A DNA stretch of 64,000 bases. Source: Sphagnum magellanicum. Lineage: Eukaryota; Streptophyta; Sphagnopsida; Sphagnales; Sphagnaceae. A program made the translations under genes and the position numbers. Within the stretch, counting starts at the first letter, position 1; the number at the start of each line of letters is the position of its first letter. Positions 36,963-49,329 of the stretch are shown piece by piece. Below the pieces are notes generated by a model. The model was not told the origin of the DNA, did no database searches, and saw only the letters and a list, made by a program, of their open reading frames with translations. The stretch is from NCBI GenBank assembly GCA_021904315.1, contig CM038912.1, positions 22,170,949 through 22,234,948 on the forward strand, in the 5' to 3' direction.

Positions 36963-39900
36963 ATGGCTACCAATGGGAAGGATATTGAACTTGGCATACT
37001 GCATGAAGAAGGACAAGACAGCTGTGATGATGGTCAAGAGTATGAGTGCCAGATTGACAAGGAATATGGTAATGGTATAAACCATCCAGCAAGCAGTTGC
37101 ATGGTCTCCAACATGACTGTCCAGCAAGTTGGAGACCATGAGAGGTTGGATGTGGGAGAAGCAACAAGTGGGAAGGTAGAGACATCCAACAAGCAACATC
37201 GGCTCCGAAGAGCAGTATCAGACATACGGTTTAAAGCACACATGGCACCAGTTCATCCAGATCGAAAGGTTTTTGTTCTTTTATCTTCTCGTTGGTTTCA
37301 ATTCTAGGAAAGATGTATATGTTGGAAGAGGAGAGGCTGTGTTTTGTTTAGTGCTAGTTGTACCATCTGCTGGCCATCTATTGGAATATGGTAATTAAAA
37401 AATATCAAGCACCGGGAGAGCCTTGAAGAGGGAGATGAGAAGGTGACTGATTCCTTGACCTACTTGTAACATGGGAAGAAGTTCTGAATTGCTGTTGGAG
37501 AATTGAAGTATTTGTCTGGCTTGCTGGGTTCTCTTTGTTGGGTTTGGGGGACGCAGAAATACACCTGTTGGGGAACTATAGGCCAGGCATATCAGGCATT
37601 GGGTATTGTTTTTGGAGGCCTGGGAACATCCCCACTTTATACGTACCCTAGTGTCAACCTGTCAAACCCTCAGGAGGAGGACTTCTTGGGATTAATGAGC
37701 CTAATTTTCTGGACACTGACATTGATCGCATTTGTGAAGTATGTACTTATTGTTATCCGGGCTGATGACCGTGGTGAAGGTCTGTACACGATCCATATTG
37801 CTGGACTTGACATGCCTTTGATATCTCCTCTCTGACGATGCTTCTGATGTCCACTTCGACACTGCACTGCAATGCAGATATTGTGTTTAAGATTTGTCAT
37901 TGCTCTTTAAGAATAAACTCAACAGCAATACATCATGCAGAATCAGTGACCAGGTTTGGGAAACTGGAATGTCAGTCTCCTTTGCTGTTGAACAGCTGAA
38001 GTTGTGGGATGCTTTGTTCCTTAAGGAAAAAAAACTGTATCAAAATGTAGGATTGGAGAAGACCTACACATTTTTTGACAGTGGGATTTATGAACAGGTG
38101 GTACGTTTGCATTGTATTCTCTTCTCCATCGGCATGCAAGTGTAGACCAGAAGGATACTGCAGCATCCGACAGCGAAACCACACACTCAAGTGGTCAAGT
38201 ACATGACAAAGTCCATTCCCTGCTCAAGAACTCCAGAACAGCTCAAATTATCTTGTTTATTGTAGTTATGCTGGGCACTTGCCTGGTCATTGGTGATGGC
38301 ATTCTCACTCCTGCCATATCAGGTAAGAACATACTTCCTCAAAATCAAATATCTGACAGTGCTTGGTCAAAATTGTGATTTCGTTGCTTCGCTCCTTGAT
38401 CACCTCTTGGTTGCTATTTGGCCTAGCGTAACACAAGAAGTTTCTCACTAGATAGGATATTATATTAGAAGTCCGCAGCTTGGGGTTGTCAACAAGAAGC
38501 CAAATTCCTTATGCTGCTATCTGACTGCAGTAAATTTCACATCCCTGGATCTTTTAATACCTGATAAGTTTTGTTTGGATTAGAACATGACCTGGTTAGC
38601 AGTAAAGTTGTTGTCTCTATGTAATGATTTGAGGCTAGTTTCATAAGTAAATGTGCATTGTGCAAGGTGGTTCTACAAGACCATCTGAACTAAGATTGTT
38701 CTGGTGCTGCAGTCTTATCAGCCATGGCAGGGATTCAAAGTGAGGATGAATCAATACCACCAGGCAAGTTCCCCACGCTTATAATCACACTTGGTATCTC
38801 ATGGAAATAGTCACATGATATCTTTTTAGGGCCTCTGTACTATCTATGTGCATCTGGTACCAGCAGCATTTTGGCAGTAGGTGTTCAGGGTCATAAAGCA
38901 GACATGTTTCATTTTACAAATAGTAAATGTTAAGTGTTCCAAGTACTTCTGTTCAATGGTAGATCATTTGTGCATAGTGAAGGAGAGCTGCTCTAACTGA
39001 AAGGGAATGATTTATGATGGCAGCTGTTGTGACCTGGGTATCAGCAATCATCTTGGTAGTAGTCTTCATGCTGCAGCAATTTGGAACACATCGTGTGAGC
39101 TGGCTTTTCTCTCCCATCTTGTTGGCCTGGTTTGTGACAACTCCCCTTGTGGGAATCTACAACATAGCGGCCCACTATCCCAGTGTCTTCAAAGCTGTGT
39201 CACCCCACTACATCATCAAATATTTTATTCGAAATAAGAAGCAGGGTTGGGTAGCACTGGGTGGTGTAGTGCTTTGTATCACAGGTGTGTCTTATCTTCC
39301 CTTATGCTTAAACCAAGTTGACATGGTTGCATCTTCTGTACTATTTCTAAGTGCCTCACTTTGTTCTGTTTACAGGAGCAGAAGCAATGTTTGCAGATCT
39401 TGGCCATTTCAATAGAAGGGCGATCCAGGTAAGGGATTTGAAGGAGGCTAGCCTCAGATAGGATCATGGCTTGTTCATTGAGGATGTTCATGGATTTGTT
39501 GTTATCTGTAGGGTACTGTTTGCTCAACAATTGTTTCAAGCAAGTTGTCTTGGATTATCTCCTTGCATCTCAATCTATCAGCTATTAACATTTGTCCATA
39601 CTCTGTTGATGGCAAGCAAAATTGCCGAGTTTATTCATGGCACAACATGACCTCTGTTTCTTTGTGTGCACAGGTTGGATTCATAGCTGTTCTGTACCCA
39701 TCATGTCTCTTGACATATTTTGGTCAGACTGCATACCTCATCAGACACCCCATGGACCATCAAAGTGCTTTCTTCAAGTCAATCCCACAATCAGTTTACT
39801 GGCCCATGTTTATTGTGGCCACACTGTCTGCAATTGTGGCCAGCCAGTCTCTCATCACAGCAACATTCTCAATTACAAAGCAAACTATAGCACTGGGCTG

Positions 39901-41047
39901 TTTCCCTCGTGTTAAGATGGTGCATACTTCGGCCGATCACGAAGGCCAGGTTTATTCTCCAGAAGTCAATTATGTGCTCATGATTCTGTGTGTGGCAGTG
40001 GTCCTTGGATTCCGGAATTCAACGACAGTTGGGAATGCTTTTGGTGAGAATTCTGAAATCTCTCTTGCCTAATGCAGTCCGTTTTTGTGCTGGCAATGTT
40101 ATACACCTGACATGAACTGCTGTGGATGACTAGGTGTGGCTGTGCTGGGGGTGATGTTTATTTCTACATTACTGGTGACTGTGGTGATGCTCATGGTATG
40201 GAAGCTTCCATGGCCTCTGGTATTGCTCTTTCTCAGTGTCTTTGGATCCATTGAGGGTGTGTATTTCACTGCTGTCTTGAACAAGGTTCCACAGGGGGGC
40301 TGGGTGCCCTTTGCATTTGCTGCTTTCTTTCTCTTCATTTCTCTCACCTGGAGCTATGGGAGGCAAAAGAAGCACGCATATGAAAAGAATCACAAGATTA
40401 GCTTGGACAGTCTGGGAGCACTTCTTTCAAGTGCAGGAATGCAACGTGTGCCTGGGATCTGCTTCTTCTATACTGATCTAGTTCATGGAGTTCCTCCAAT
40501 TATCAGCCATTATGTGAAGAATGTACGGACGCTGCACCAAGTCCTTGTCTTCACCACCTTCAGATTCATCCCTGTAAGGACTGTGTTGCCTGAAGAGCGC
40601 TTTCTGGTTGGACGTGTGGGGTTCAAAGGAGTGTACCGCTGTGTTGCCCGCTATGGTTACCAAGATATCATTGATTGTGAAGGTGACGAGTTTAAGAATC
40701 AGGCAATTCAAAGCCTACGATCCTATCTTCAGTCTGAAGACCAAATGGAGCTCTCAACTCATCAAATTTCTAATGGGACTACTGACCTTCAAAGTCCATC
40801 ACTTCAGAATTTTGCAGAAATGTACAATGCAGAGGACTTGGCGGAGCTTGAGAGTGCCACAAGCCACACTGCAGTGTATGTTGTGGGGAAGATCACAGTG
40901 AGGACGAGCAGCCGTACTGGCTGGTTTGGGCATATTATCATTGATAAAGTTTACACCCTGCTCAGGTTGATCTCCAGGTCAGCAATCAAGGAACTGAAGA
41001 TTCCACCTGCAAATTACCTTGAGGTAGGAATGCTCTATAATGTGTAA
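36963..41047 (+). CDS. KUP/HAK/KT-family potassium transporter, 8 coding exons
   Basis: Proton-coupled K+ uptake carrier of plasma membrane or tonoplast, by family. Exons: 36963-37268, 37557-37779, 38098-38322, 38713-38763, 39024-39284, 39376-39428, 39674-40043, 40134-41047. They join in frame to 800 residues plus TAA, a usual family length. The ATG has G at -3 and +4, and an in-frame TGA lies two codons upstream. Motifs in order: a soluble N-terminus of about 100 residues; [13 protein letters not shown] (118-130); [20 protein letters not shown] (from 170); [12 protein letters not shown] (from 240); [44 protein letters not shown]; and a C-terminal [10 protein letters not shown], typical of the family end. 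About 12 membrane segments are expected. Oddities: the usual Asp in the first motif is Gly (residue 123), and intron 4 is GC-AG. I could not assign the clade. Neighbours on both sides are dead repeats. Confidence 0.95.
38764..39023 (+). other. Non-canonical GC-AG intron (intron 4 of the KUP gene)
   Basis: The donor reads CAG followed by GCAAGT, the classic GC-donor consensus, and the acceptor is GGCAG. Splicing here joins phase-1 ends to give [15 protein letters not shown] and keeps the family spacing between the GI of the preceding exon and the LQ..GT motif. A GT alternative inside exon 4 (CAAA followed by GTGAGG, near 38739) would also stay in frame but would delete about eight residues. 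Confidence 0.8.
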
Positions 41048-41100
41048 ATCAAGTCTGTTGTGAGGTGGACACATTTATATTTTGCAATTTATCAGCTACT

Positions 41101-41106
41101 AATAAA
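41101..41106 (+). terminator. AATAAA polyadenylation signal candidate
   Basis: A perfect AATAAA lies 54 bases after the transporter stop codon. It would give a short 3' UTR ending near 41120-41135. Other signals further downstream cannot be excluded. Confidence 0.5.
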
Positions 41107-42114
41107 GACCTTTGAGAAGTAATGGTTAGTGTATAATATGTTGCACTCAACTGTGATTTAGTTAAATTGTAGTAGTGGAAATGTAGTTTACTCTCTTCCC
41201 AGATGCCATGTTGGCTCTAGTCTGGTGCTTGTGAGGTACAAGGGTTAAATCTTGTGATAGGATATTTTCTCAAAGTGTTATAGCTTTTGGTATTCTTTTG
41301 CTGTTAAAACTAGAGTTGCAATTGGGCACTTGCAACCTCTAATTCTAGCATTAAACTTTAAGCAGCAGGTTGCATTGCATGATGGGAGTTTCTGCATAAT
41401 GCAAAAACCCTAGGATCATCATCAACTACCAACCATCCCAGTGAAATGGTTGCTTTTAGTGTAAAGTTGAAGGTTTGTTCTTAGAAAACTTAGAAGTTCC
41501 CCTGAAAGTTGAAGAGAGCTACTACCCATCACATATTCTTTTGCGGGGCTGTTATGACTTTCCTTATATATTTCTGCTTGAACTTGTTCTGCAAATCACA
41601 TCTGGGTCTGTGGTATTCCTTGGCTGTTGTGGCTTTGTCCCTTCTCCTCCAGATATTTTCCTCCATATGTCCCTTCTTTGTGGACGATGCATGTGAGGAA
41701 CGTGGATTTCTTAGTAATCTCGTAGAATTAAGGTTGCATTGCACTGTGGACAACTGTAAAGATCTGCTGTGTAAGATCAGCCAGGCTAAAGTGCTGTGTA
41801 TTTTGCATCCCATTGTGTAACACAAGTAATATATGCCTATCTTTTTTCCAATTGATTCTCTGGGATCAAATCTATACTCAAATTTTATTTTGAATTTGCA
41901 GGAACTACTTTCATTCTTTTGTTGTGATTTTGCCATGTCATGCCTCTTAATTGCAAGAAAGGCTTTCTTTTTGTGGCAAGCACCGTGTGAGAGATGACCC
42001 CAAACATTCTTATTCTGTGAGAATTCCAAAAATAAAGGGACCAGGGACAAGGTGGTAGCCAAGTCCAGCCCCACATTGTTGAAATAATCTGCCACACTGT
42101 AGACTTTACACCCC
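41107..42114. other. 3' flank of the transporter, one long minus-strand open frame
   Basis: The minus strand is open from 42152 to 41529 (207 codons), the longest open frame outside the transporter. Its start lies inside dispersed repeat A, its residues show no domain I recognise, and a shorter plus-strand frame overlaps it (41509-41820). I do not call it a gene. Parts may belong to alternative 3' ends of the transporter message. Confidence 0.3.
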
Positions 42115-42200
42115 ATACAGGGGGAGGTGATCTTTATCATGAATCTAAACACATGTAGATCACAAGGTGTAGGAGGGAGGCGTAGGAGGGGGAGGGTTTT
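42115..42200 (-). repeat. Dispersed repeat A, partial copy
   Basis: TTATCATGAATC, ACATGTAGATCACAAGGTGT and AGGAGGG occur in the same order as at 21385-21432. They are the reverse of 50777-50835 (ACCCTCC, ACACCTTGTGAT, TTTCATGATAA). It abuts the large foldback that follows. Confidence 0.55.
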
Positions 42201-42214
42201 TAGCTTTTTCAGTT

Positions 42215-42629
42215 AATGTCAAACGCCAGGCATTTTGGGTCCCCAATTTGGTCGACTTTTTGATGCATTCCTCAATTCTTTGACAATTAAAAGGTTAAGC
42301 CTACTCCTAAAGGGTGGAGTGTTAAGTAGGTCACAAGTAACCTCTTGTCATTTTCCTAGTGTTGCAACATGGCATGAAATAATTCCCCAACTTTACAAAT
42401 GAGCTTTACAGTTTCACTTTTCAGAAACTCAAAAGTTCCTTTGTAAAGACGAGGAATTATTTCTTGCCTTCCTGCAAACTTGAGGAAAACCACTGGAGAT
42501 CGATCACTTGTGTTCTACTTAACATCCCACCCTTGAGGAGTAGGCTTAACCTTTTAATTGTCAAAGAATTCAGGAATGCATCAAAAAGTCGACCAAATTG
42601 AGGACCCAAAATGCCTGGCGTTTGACATT
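42215..42629. mobile_element. 415-bp foldback (snap-back) element
   Basis: The two halves are near-perfect reverse complements. 42215-42320 pairs without gaps with 42524-42629 (AATGTCAAACGCCAGGCATT against AATGCCTGGCGTTTGACATT; GTCGACTTTTTGATGCATTC against GAATGCATCAAAAAGTCGAC). The inner arms, offset by five bases, pair 42376-42399 with 42440-42463. Only about 30 bases in the middle are unpaired. The position is about 1.17 kb past the transporter stop. Long hairpins of this kind are typical of foldback elements or young inverted duplications and can feed small-RNA production. Function here is unknown. Confidence 0.85.
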
Positions 42630-45309
42630 TAGGGGTTAAGAGCCCTTATCTTTTCGAGGAGAGTGTGAAGTGCCCACCAAACACACTAGGAAATTTTGAG
42701 AGTCTGTTACAATGCTCTGAAAGGAATAAGGGGCTAATGTACTATTATTTAATAGAGGAAAGTGCTTAACCCTTCTGCACCACCAACCGTCACCGTTGTT
42801 TGGTTTTCCAATGCTTTCACCACTTCAATATTCCCATGGAAAAAGTGTTTTGATATCTGCATGAAGAAGTATTTTTGTCCTTTTCTTTTGGCACTGTCTG
42901 CAGCAAAAAGAGACGTCAGTGTAAAGACATTTTGGGGTTTACAGTTTTGGCTTGAACTTGGGACCAAATGTGGGTGACAGTTGGAGACCTAACTTTACTC
43001 TCAATCTCTAATTGGCTTTTAAAAATCAAATCCACTCTCAATAAAGTAACCAGTTTGAGTATCTTATTCCCACACTTTTTAAGCTTTTCCCTAGGTGGGA
43101 TGAGTGGTTTTATCCTCAATTTTGGTGGTACCAAAATTTTCCAAATTTTTTTGTAGCCACATAACACACATTCACCCTAAAAATATTTAATTTTATGTAA
43201 TTATAATTATATATATATAGTGGGTGGGACAAGCAACCATATGATGGTTTTACTTTTGGTGTAGGCAATTTCACTTTTGTAATGTGAGTCTATGATGGAG
43301 AATGTGATTGTGATGTGAATTGATGGTGGGAAAACTAGTCACATTTTTGGATAGGCCTTGGAAAAACCCATTTATACTTAACACAACAACTTGCTTTATG
43401 GGATTCACCATATTCTTAAGTGGAGTGGTCCATGTTACTTAATGGTAATTACTATCTCAAAGTTATTTTCAAGGTAGAATAATCAAACTTTAATCATTAT
43501 GATGAGTTTAATAGATCAAGTTTACTTATATTATGTACGTAAGAATGTTTGAAGTTATTTTCATTGTTTTACAATAGAAGGTACATGAAAAATATTCTTG
43601 TTACTTTAGGACAAGATTTGGAAATTATTCTAGAAGGTGAGTTGATAAGTTGATTTTGAAAATAAAGGTGATAAAATCTAAAATGAAATAAGGAAATTTA
43701 GGAAAAGATGAGAAGGATCCATGTATGGTAAGGAATCTTTTAGGGGTTGAGCCCATTCTCTTTGTGTTTGTTGAAAAGGAGCTTGAAAAGAGTTGAAAAT
43801 CAAGATGTATTTCTAACGTGTGGAAATACAAGAAATATATGTGTTCCAAGGAAGGTAAAATTTATTTTGTGCGGTTTCAATAGTAGGTATGTATATAAAC
43901 AATTGTTATTCATTGGGATTATCTTTAACATTTGAATTGTATCATATTGTAGGTTTTTTTTTTTTCCCCCCGCAAATGGTGATTGAATGGTAACTACAAA
44001 AATGGAATGATGAACAAAAGTTCATAATAATGAAAGCAATTTGCACCTTTTGGTACAACATGAAACATAGCTAAAAGGATGGGATGGGATGGGATGGATG
44101 TAACTACTTTCCTACCACACAATTGTTTTCTTAAGCATTTTCCAAGGGTTTTACTTTATGTTATTTGGACAATGGTAGACAATTTCCACAACACATGATT
44201 TTTTGTGTTTTATGTCTTTTTATATTCAATAGCCCTCACTTAATGTGTATTTAAAATTATTGAATATGCAGCTTTTATAGTCCATAATACATTAAAATTA
44301 TCCATAAAGTCTATGTAATTGGGTGGCAACCTAGCTAGCTATGCAAAAATGAAAGATGAATCAAATAATTGGGGACACAAATTTTGCTATGAACCAAAAT
44401 TGGTTACAAAACTATTTTTTTGCTCCAAAACTAATGCCCAACCAATTTGCCACTCAATTCCAATGTGTGGCACTTGTGCGAATAACTTTGCAAATGAGGA
44501 ATGTCTCTATAAATGAGTGTAATGTGAGTGTTTGACCACACATAGTGTGAATTGAGACACATGTCACAATTTAAAGTTATCAAAATTAGACATATTAGTT
44601 AGATTAGACATGACACATGCCACTCCATGGAGTTAGCACCATTAGTCACTATAGTCACAATAGACATAACATGTGTCTTGCCATGTCAAAATGAATATAC
44701 TATTTATTAGTCAACTCAAACAAGAAAATTTCGTATGTTAGCTAGATGGCTACTAAATTATAGTTAGTGTAGACATCTCACGTCAATTGCAAGTATGCTA
44801 GTTATTAGTTAACTTATACATGCCACATGGCACACGATTATTATTTCAGTCATATAGGGTAATATAATACTTAGGGTTGAACAAGGGGAAAACAAGTGCG
44901 GGGAAAATGCTCCTACACAAACAATAGAAGCCCAAATTATCTTCAACATTGACACACCATACACACAAATGTGACCCCATGAACACAAATGTTGTGAATG
45001 AACCAAATTGTGCCTTCAACATTGCAAAGTTGTTTTATACATGTATAACTTTACTCATCACCTTCACTTTAGTTGTAAAATAACTATTGGTTATTTTGTG
45101 ACCCCATGCGCATATTTCAAAATTGAGATGTAATTATGTTATGTGATCAATAATTATAATGCATTAGACATGAAGTGCCTCCCACAACAAAAATAATACA
45201 TGGATTGCTTACAATACTTGAAAATAACAACACTTATACATGTGCATATGGTATTACAACTTATTAGTTAATTTTTTTTAAATGTGTCATAAACCCTATT
45301 ACATAACTG
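42630..45309. other. Intergenic DNA, nothing recognised
   Basis: A GGGAT microsatellite lies at about 44077-44100 and an AT repeat near 43208-43219. Open frames are short and unrecognised. Confidence 0.4.
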
Positions 45310-46405
45310 ATAATGGTCATAACATACATCACATTGCTCTTCTACTAGCAAATCTTTGAAGTTTGGATCATACCATTCAATATTGTCTCCCATATCTAGA
45401 CAACATTAAAAACAATCATGCTTGAATAGCAGGCAAATGACAAGAAACTACTTAACAACTAGCCGACATTGCAAAATTTGAATTAAGTATCCATGATGGT
45501 TGACATGAGAAAATTTGAAGGTTTAATTACCACGGTGAACTCTCTTCCATTTCTTTCTTCCAACTTTTGTTTACTTGATGAAGGTGCCACATCATTGATA
45601 TGGAGACAAAAAACTATGACAAGATGGATTTTTGAACAATGGCATTTGGTAGACCAAGTAATAGTCGAGCTTGTGCATGATCCTCATGCCGAGTTTCACA
45701 CCAGTCTTCTCACAACACCTTTTTCCTAGGTTTTATTGCTAAACCTTTTTCAACCCTATTAAGGGATTCTAACAACCATGAATTGATTAAATTCAAAATA
45801 AATTCACAAAATTTTCTTCAAGATTGTAGAAAACAACCATACATTTAAAAACATGGCTTGTCACATTGTTAAGTCATCCCCCAAATAGTCATAATAAATT
45901 TCTTGTTCAACTTGGAGGTCATGGAGGTCTCTTCCATGCTAAAAAGGGCAATGTTTGAAATTTTAGCACATCAAGTTTTGAGTAGATATGTCCAAGTTCA
46001 TTTAAATGGAACAAGCAAGGATTGTTGTTGGCCTACAAAAGCCTTGGTTGATTTTAACTCGAAGAATGTTAGTAAGGATTGAATGCAATACTAAAACATT
46101 ATGTAATCCATTAAAATTTGATAGAGTATTGCTTCAATCAACCTCCCATGCCAATGATTCACCTACCTTTTGCAACTCCTTTAAAACCCTTTTTGTAGCA
46201 ACTATCAACCACATTCTTTCTTAGTTCACATATATAACTCATTTACAAAAATATTCCAACATAATTTTTGATGTGCATCCTTTTCACGTTCACATAATTC
46301 ACTTACAAAAATGCCGTCTATTATGACTACATTGTCTAATGGTATTACTTTCATATAATGATATATATCATTTGATATGACTTGGTTGTCTACTGTTGGG
46401 AAGCA
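45310..46405 (-). pseudogene. Fossil multi-exon coding region, minus strand, unrecognised
   Basis: Several minus-strand blocks look like exons. 46392-46317 starts after CCAACAG, reads DNQVISNDIYHYMKVIPLDN then VVIIDGIF, and ends at a GTAAGT donor. 45740-45530 gives ETRHEDHAQARLLLGLPNAI then VQKSIL, with stops. 45398-45290 starts after TTGTCTAG and reads MGDNIEWYDPNFKDLLVEEQ then CDVCYDHYQLCNRVYDTF. The consensus splice sites around the blocks support old exons. No family is recognised, and the exons may not all belong to one gene. Confidence 0.35.
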
Positions 46406-48989
46406 CGACATTAAACATGTTCATGATTTTTGAAAGTGTTGACAAACATAATCATGTGAGACCCCATGGTAAGTGTCAATCATCAAGTTTATTAAGCTTA
46501 AAATGCAAATTAAACTAAAACCCTTTGAAATTCCAATAACTTATTGGCTTCAAGTTAAATAATATTAACTTACATGTGAATTCATAGTTAAGCTTTGGAA
46601 ATTAAGCTTACCATAATAAATAAAAAAGCCATTGAAAGCTATGACTCAATAAATTTGAGTAAAACATTTACCTCAAAGGCATTATTTTGGTAAGGTCCAC
46701 TTCACCTTTGGCAACAACTATGGCAAGTGTTTGTAAAAGGTTGGTATTAAGAATCAAGGTTACAACAATTTGTAGTGACACCCTTGATTCTAGAAGGGAC
46801 CTTGTCTTTTATTTTTTAGGAGCAAGACCAAAAGACAATCCACAACCACTTCCAAAGTAAAGTAAACATAAGATAAACTAAGAAAAAAACAACCATAATG
46901 AAATTGATTTGAAATATGGAAATTGGATTAGGTCACTAGGGGAGGATATGAGAAATGGAGGCAAGGCAATCTTGTATGTTGGAGGCTACTAGAGAGAGAT
47001 ACTAGCTTCTAGAAAGGATTATGATACAATTTGAAGCCAAGTAGAATGGTAGACTTTTCATTCTTGTAGATTTCTATATAGAAGCAAAGGGAAGAAAAAT
47101 TAAAATGCATATGATTTTGGAACTTCCAAAACCTAAATTCAATTGAAAGTAATTTTTCAACATAATTATCTTTTTTGAATGAAAAGTTTCATCCCAATGT
47201 TTTTTGTGAAATTACATGAGTGAAATTTTTCATATGGAATTGAAATGGTACAATCAACTCATATTCAATATATGATTAAGGACTTCATCAAAATTTGTAA
47301 TTATTTGAATCATTTTTAGAGTATATTTGTATTTTATAGTATATTGGTAGATGTAATTTTTTTTCACAATTTTTTTTTAATCATTTAATATCAATTTAAA
47401 AATATAGTTTCTTTTAACAATTGCATTATTTGGCAATTGGACTATCATATTTTGAGTATATTTTATGAAAACCTCTTTTAATTGACTTAATAGAAATTTT
47501 AAAAAGTCACAAAATTTCAAAAAAAATAAATTTGTGACAATAGTTTTTGGTCAATGTAGTGTGCTTTTGCCCAAAAGAATTTTCTTAACACATTAACCAA
47601 TCTTAATAATCTTTTTGTAACACCAATTGAGACATGTGTTTTGAAGATTTTGAAGTTAACTTTTTATGTTTTCAACGCATTATTCTTAATAATCAATTTT
47701 GATGTTTTAATACTATTTTTTTCAAAACTATAACAATAATTTCAATATTTCAATATTAAATCACTATGGATGGAGTATAAAATTTACTTTTATAGTTGAA
47801 AAATCATTAAAAATAATTATGATGACTTGAAAAATTAACTTGAACTTCATAATTTGCCTTGTACAAGTACTTGTTATTTATTGAATAAATTCAATTGAAA
47901 TATGATTAATTTGCAAGAAAATATGTATAAAAAGAATATGAACAATGAATAAAACCTTCAAATGTTTTTTTAAAAATCACACAACAAAAGGGTGCGAATG
48001 TGGGTCACATTTGCACTTGTATTCCAACTCCAAAATCATGAGCCAAGCCTAGACCTCTACCATTGAGGTGAGCACTTATAAACAAGCTAGGGTTGCTAGG
48101 AAGTAGGCTAGCATTAATGTAATTTCAAATCTCAATGATATTAGAGGGGGCATTTTTGGTGTTGAAGGTGAGTCTATTAAATGGTGTCTTCTTCCACTAT
48201 TGTTTTTCACTAACTTTATTGCCTCCCTTTTTGGGGTTTCTTGTTAAGATGATTTTTCAATAAATATATTTTTATGTCATATTATTTAAAGTAACAAACC
48301 AATGTTGCCCAGTTCTTGATTTTGAAAGGAACCATTAGTTTCAGTTTTCAGTTTTAATTTTATTTCATAACTTCTTTGATGCAAGTTTCAAGATAATTTT
48401 TTAGATTCACAAAACCTTTGGTTTAGAAGACTTCCTAAGAATTTGGAATCTAGTCTAGGTTAAGAACCAGTGCAATTCCATGTACATCACACCAAACTAA
48501 AATTAACAACTTACATAAACAAGTACTCACATTCATGAGGAATGGGGTGTTAATGTAGGAGAAATTTGGGGAAGTATCAAATCAAGAAAACAAAATCCCT
48601 CTACCCAATAAAACAAAGCATCGAACCCATTATTTTCTACCCATTTAGAAGGAGGTGTCGTGTTTCTTTGAGAGATGGGACATACTTTTTTAAAACTTTA
48701 TTCTTAAACCTTAAAGTTATGCTTAAACCCCCTTTTTGATTTTTACCTTAAAGGACATCAACTTGTTTTACAAGAACAATCGCCCTAGTTCAAGTTCCAA
48801 TTCCAATGTTCAAGAAAGGCAATTTCAAGATTTCAATTGAAAATCAATTTCCTTAATTTTTTGAACCTCCAATCCAGATACTTCAAAACCTAAACTAAAA
48901 TATTAACCTTAACTTACAAATAACCTGAATGTGTTAACACTAGAACAAACTTGTGCACATTATACACATTCACATCATATACATACTTA
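46406..48989. other. AT-rich intergenic DNA, nothing recognised
   Basis: 47150-47960 is particularly AT-rich. No gene or structured repeat is supported. Confidence 0.4.
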
Positions 48990-49329
48990 GGCCCGCTTTA
49001 GATGGGGCCCAAGGTCCAAATTCTTAGGCAACAATTTGGACTCATTTGAAGCAAATTGAATCTTTGAGTTGGACCTTGCCTTGGATTACCTGGTGTGTAT
49101 CTTGGTTCTTCAAATCATGAGCTCTCCTTTTTTTAAAAAGTTTTCTTTTGGGGTTCAACCCAATTGATCTTCCCTCCAAAATGGTGCCAATTAGGTTTAG
49201 CCTCAATTTGTCACTTTTTGATTGTGGACCCTCATCTAAAGACCATGGGTCCAATTTATGACTCTCATCGAATAGGATTGCTCTATTTCATTGACCCTGG
49301 ACTTTGGATGCTCATCTAAAGTGGCCCTA
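48990..49329. mobile_element. MITE candidate with imperfect TIRs (GGNCCNCTTTAGATG)
   Basis: The left end GGCCCGCTTTAGATG and the reversed right end GGGCCACTTTAGATG agree at 13 of 15 bases. Similarity continues inward to (A/G)GTCCA near base 29. TA flanks both ends. The length is about 340 bp and it is non-coding. Assignment to a superfamily is uncertain. Confidence 0.5.

Noticed and set aside
37780..37835. Reading the transporter straight through exon 2 into an early stop (as if truncated)
   Set aside because: The GGTGAAG/GTCTGT donor and the acceptor at 38096-38097 restore the family sequence [12 protein letters not shown], so the read-through stop lies in an intron.
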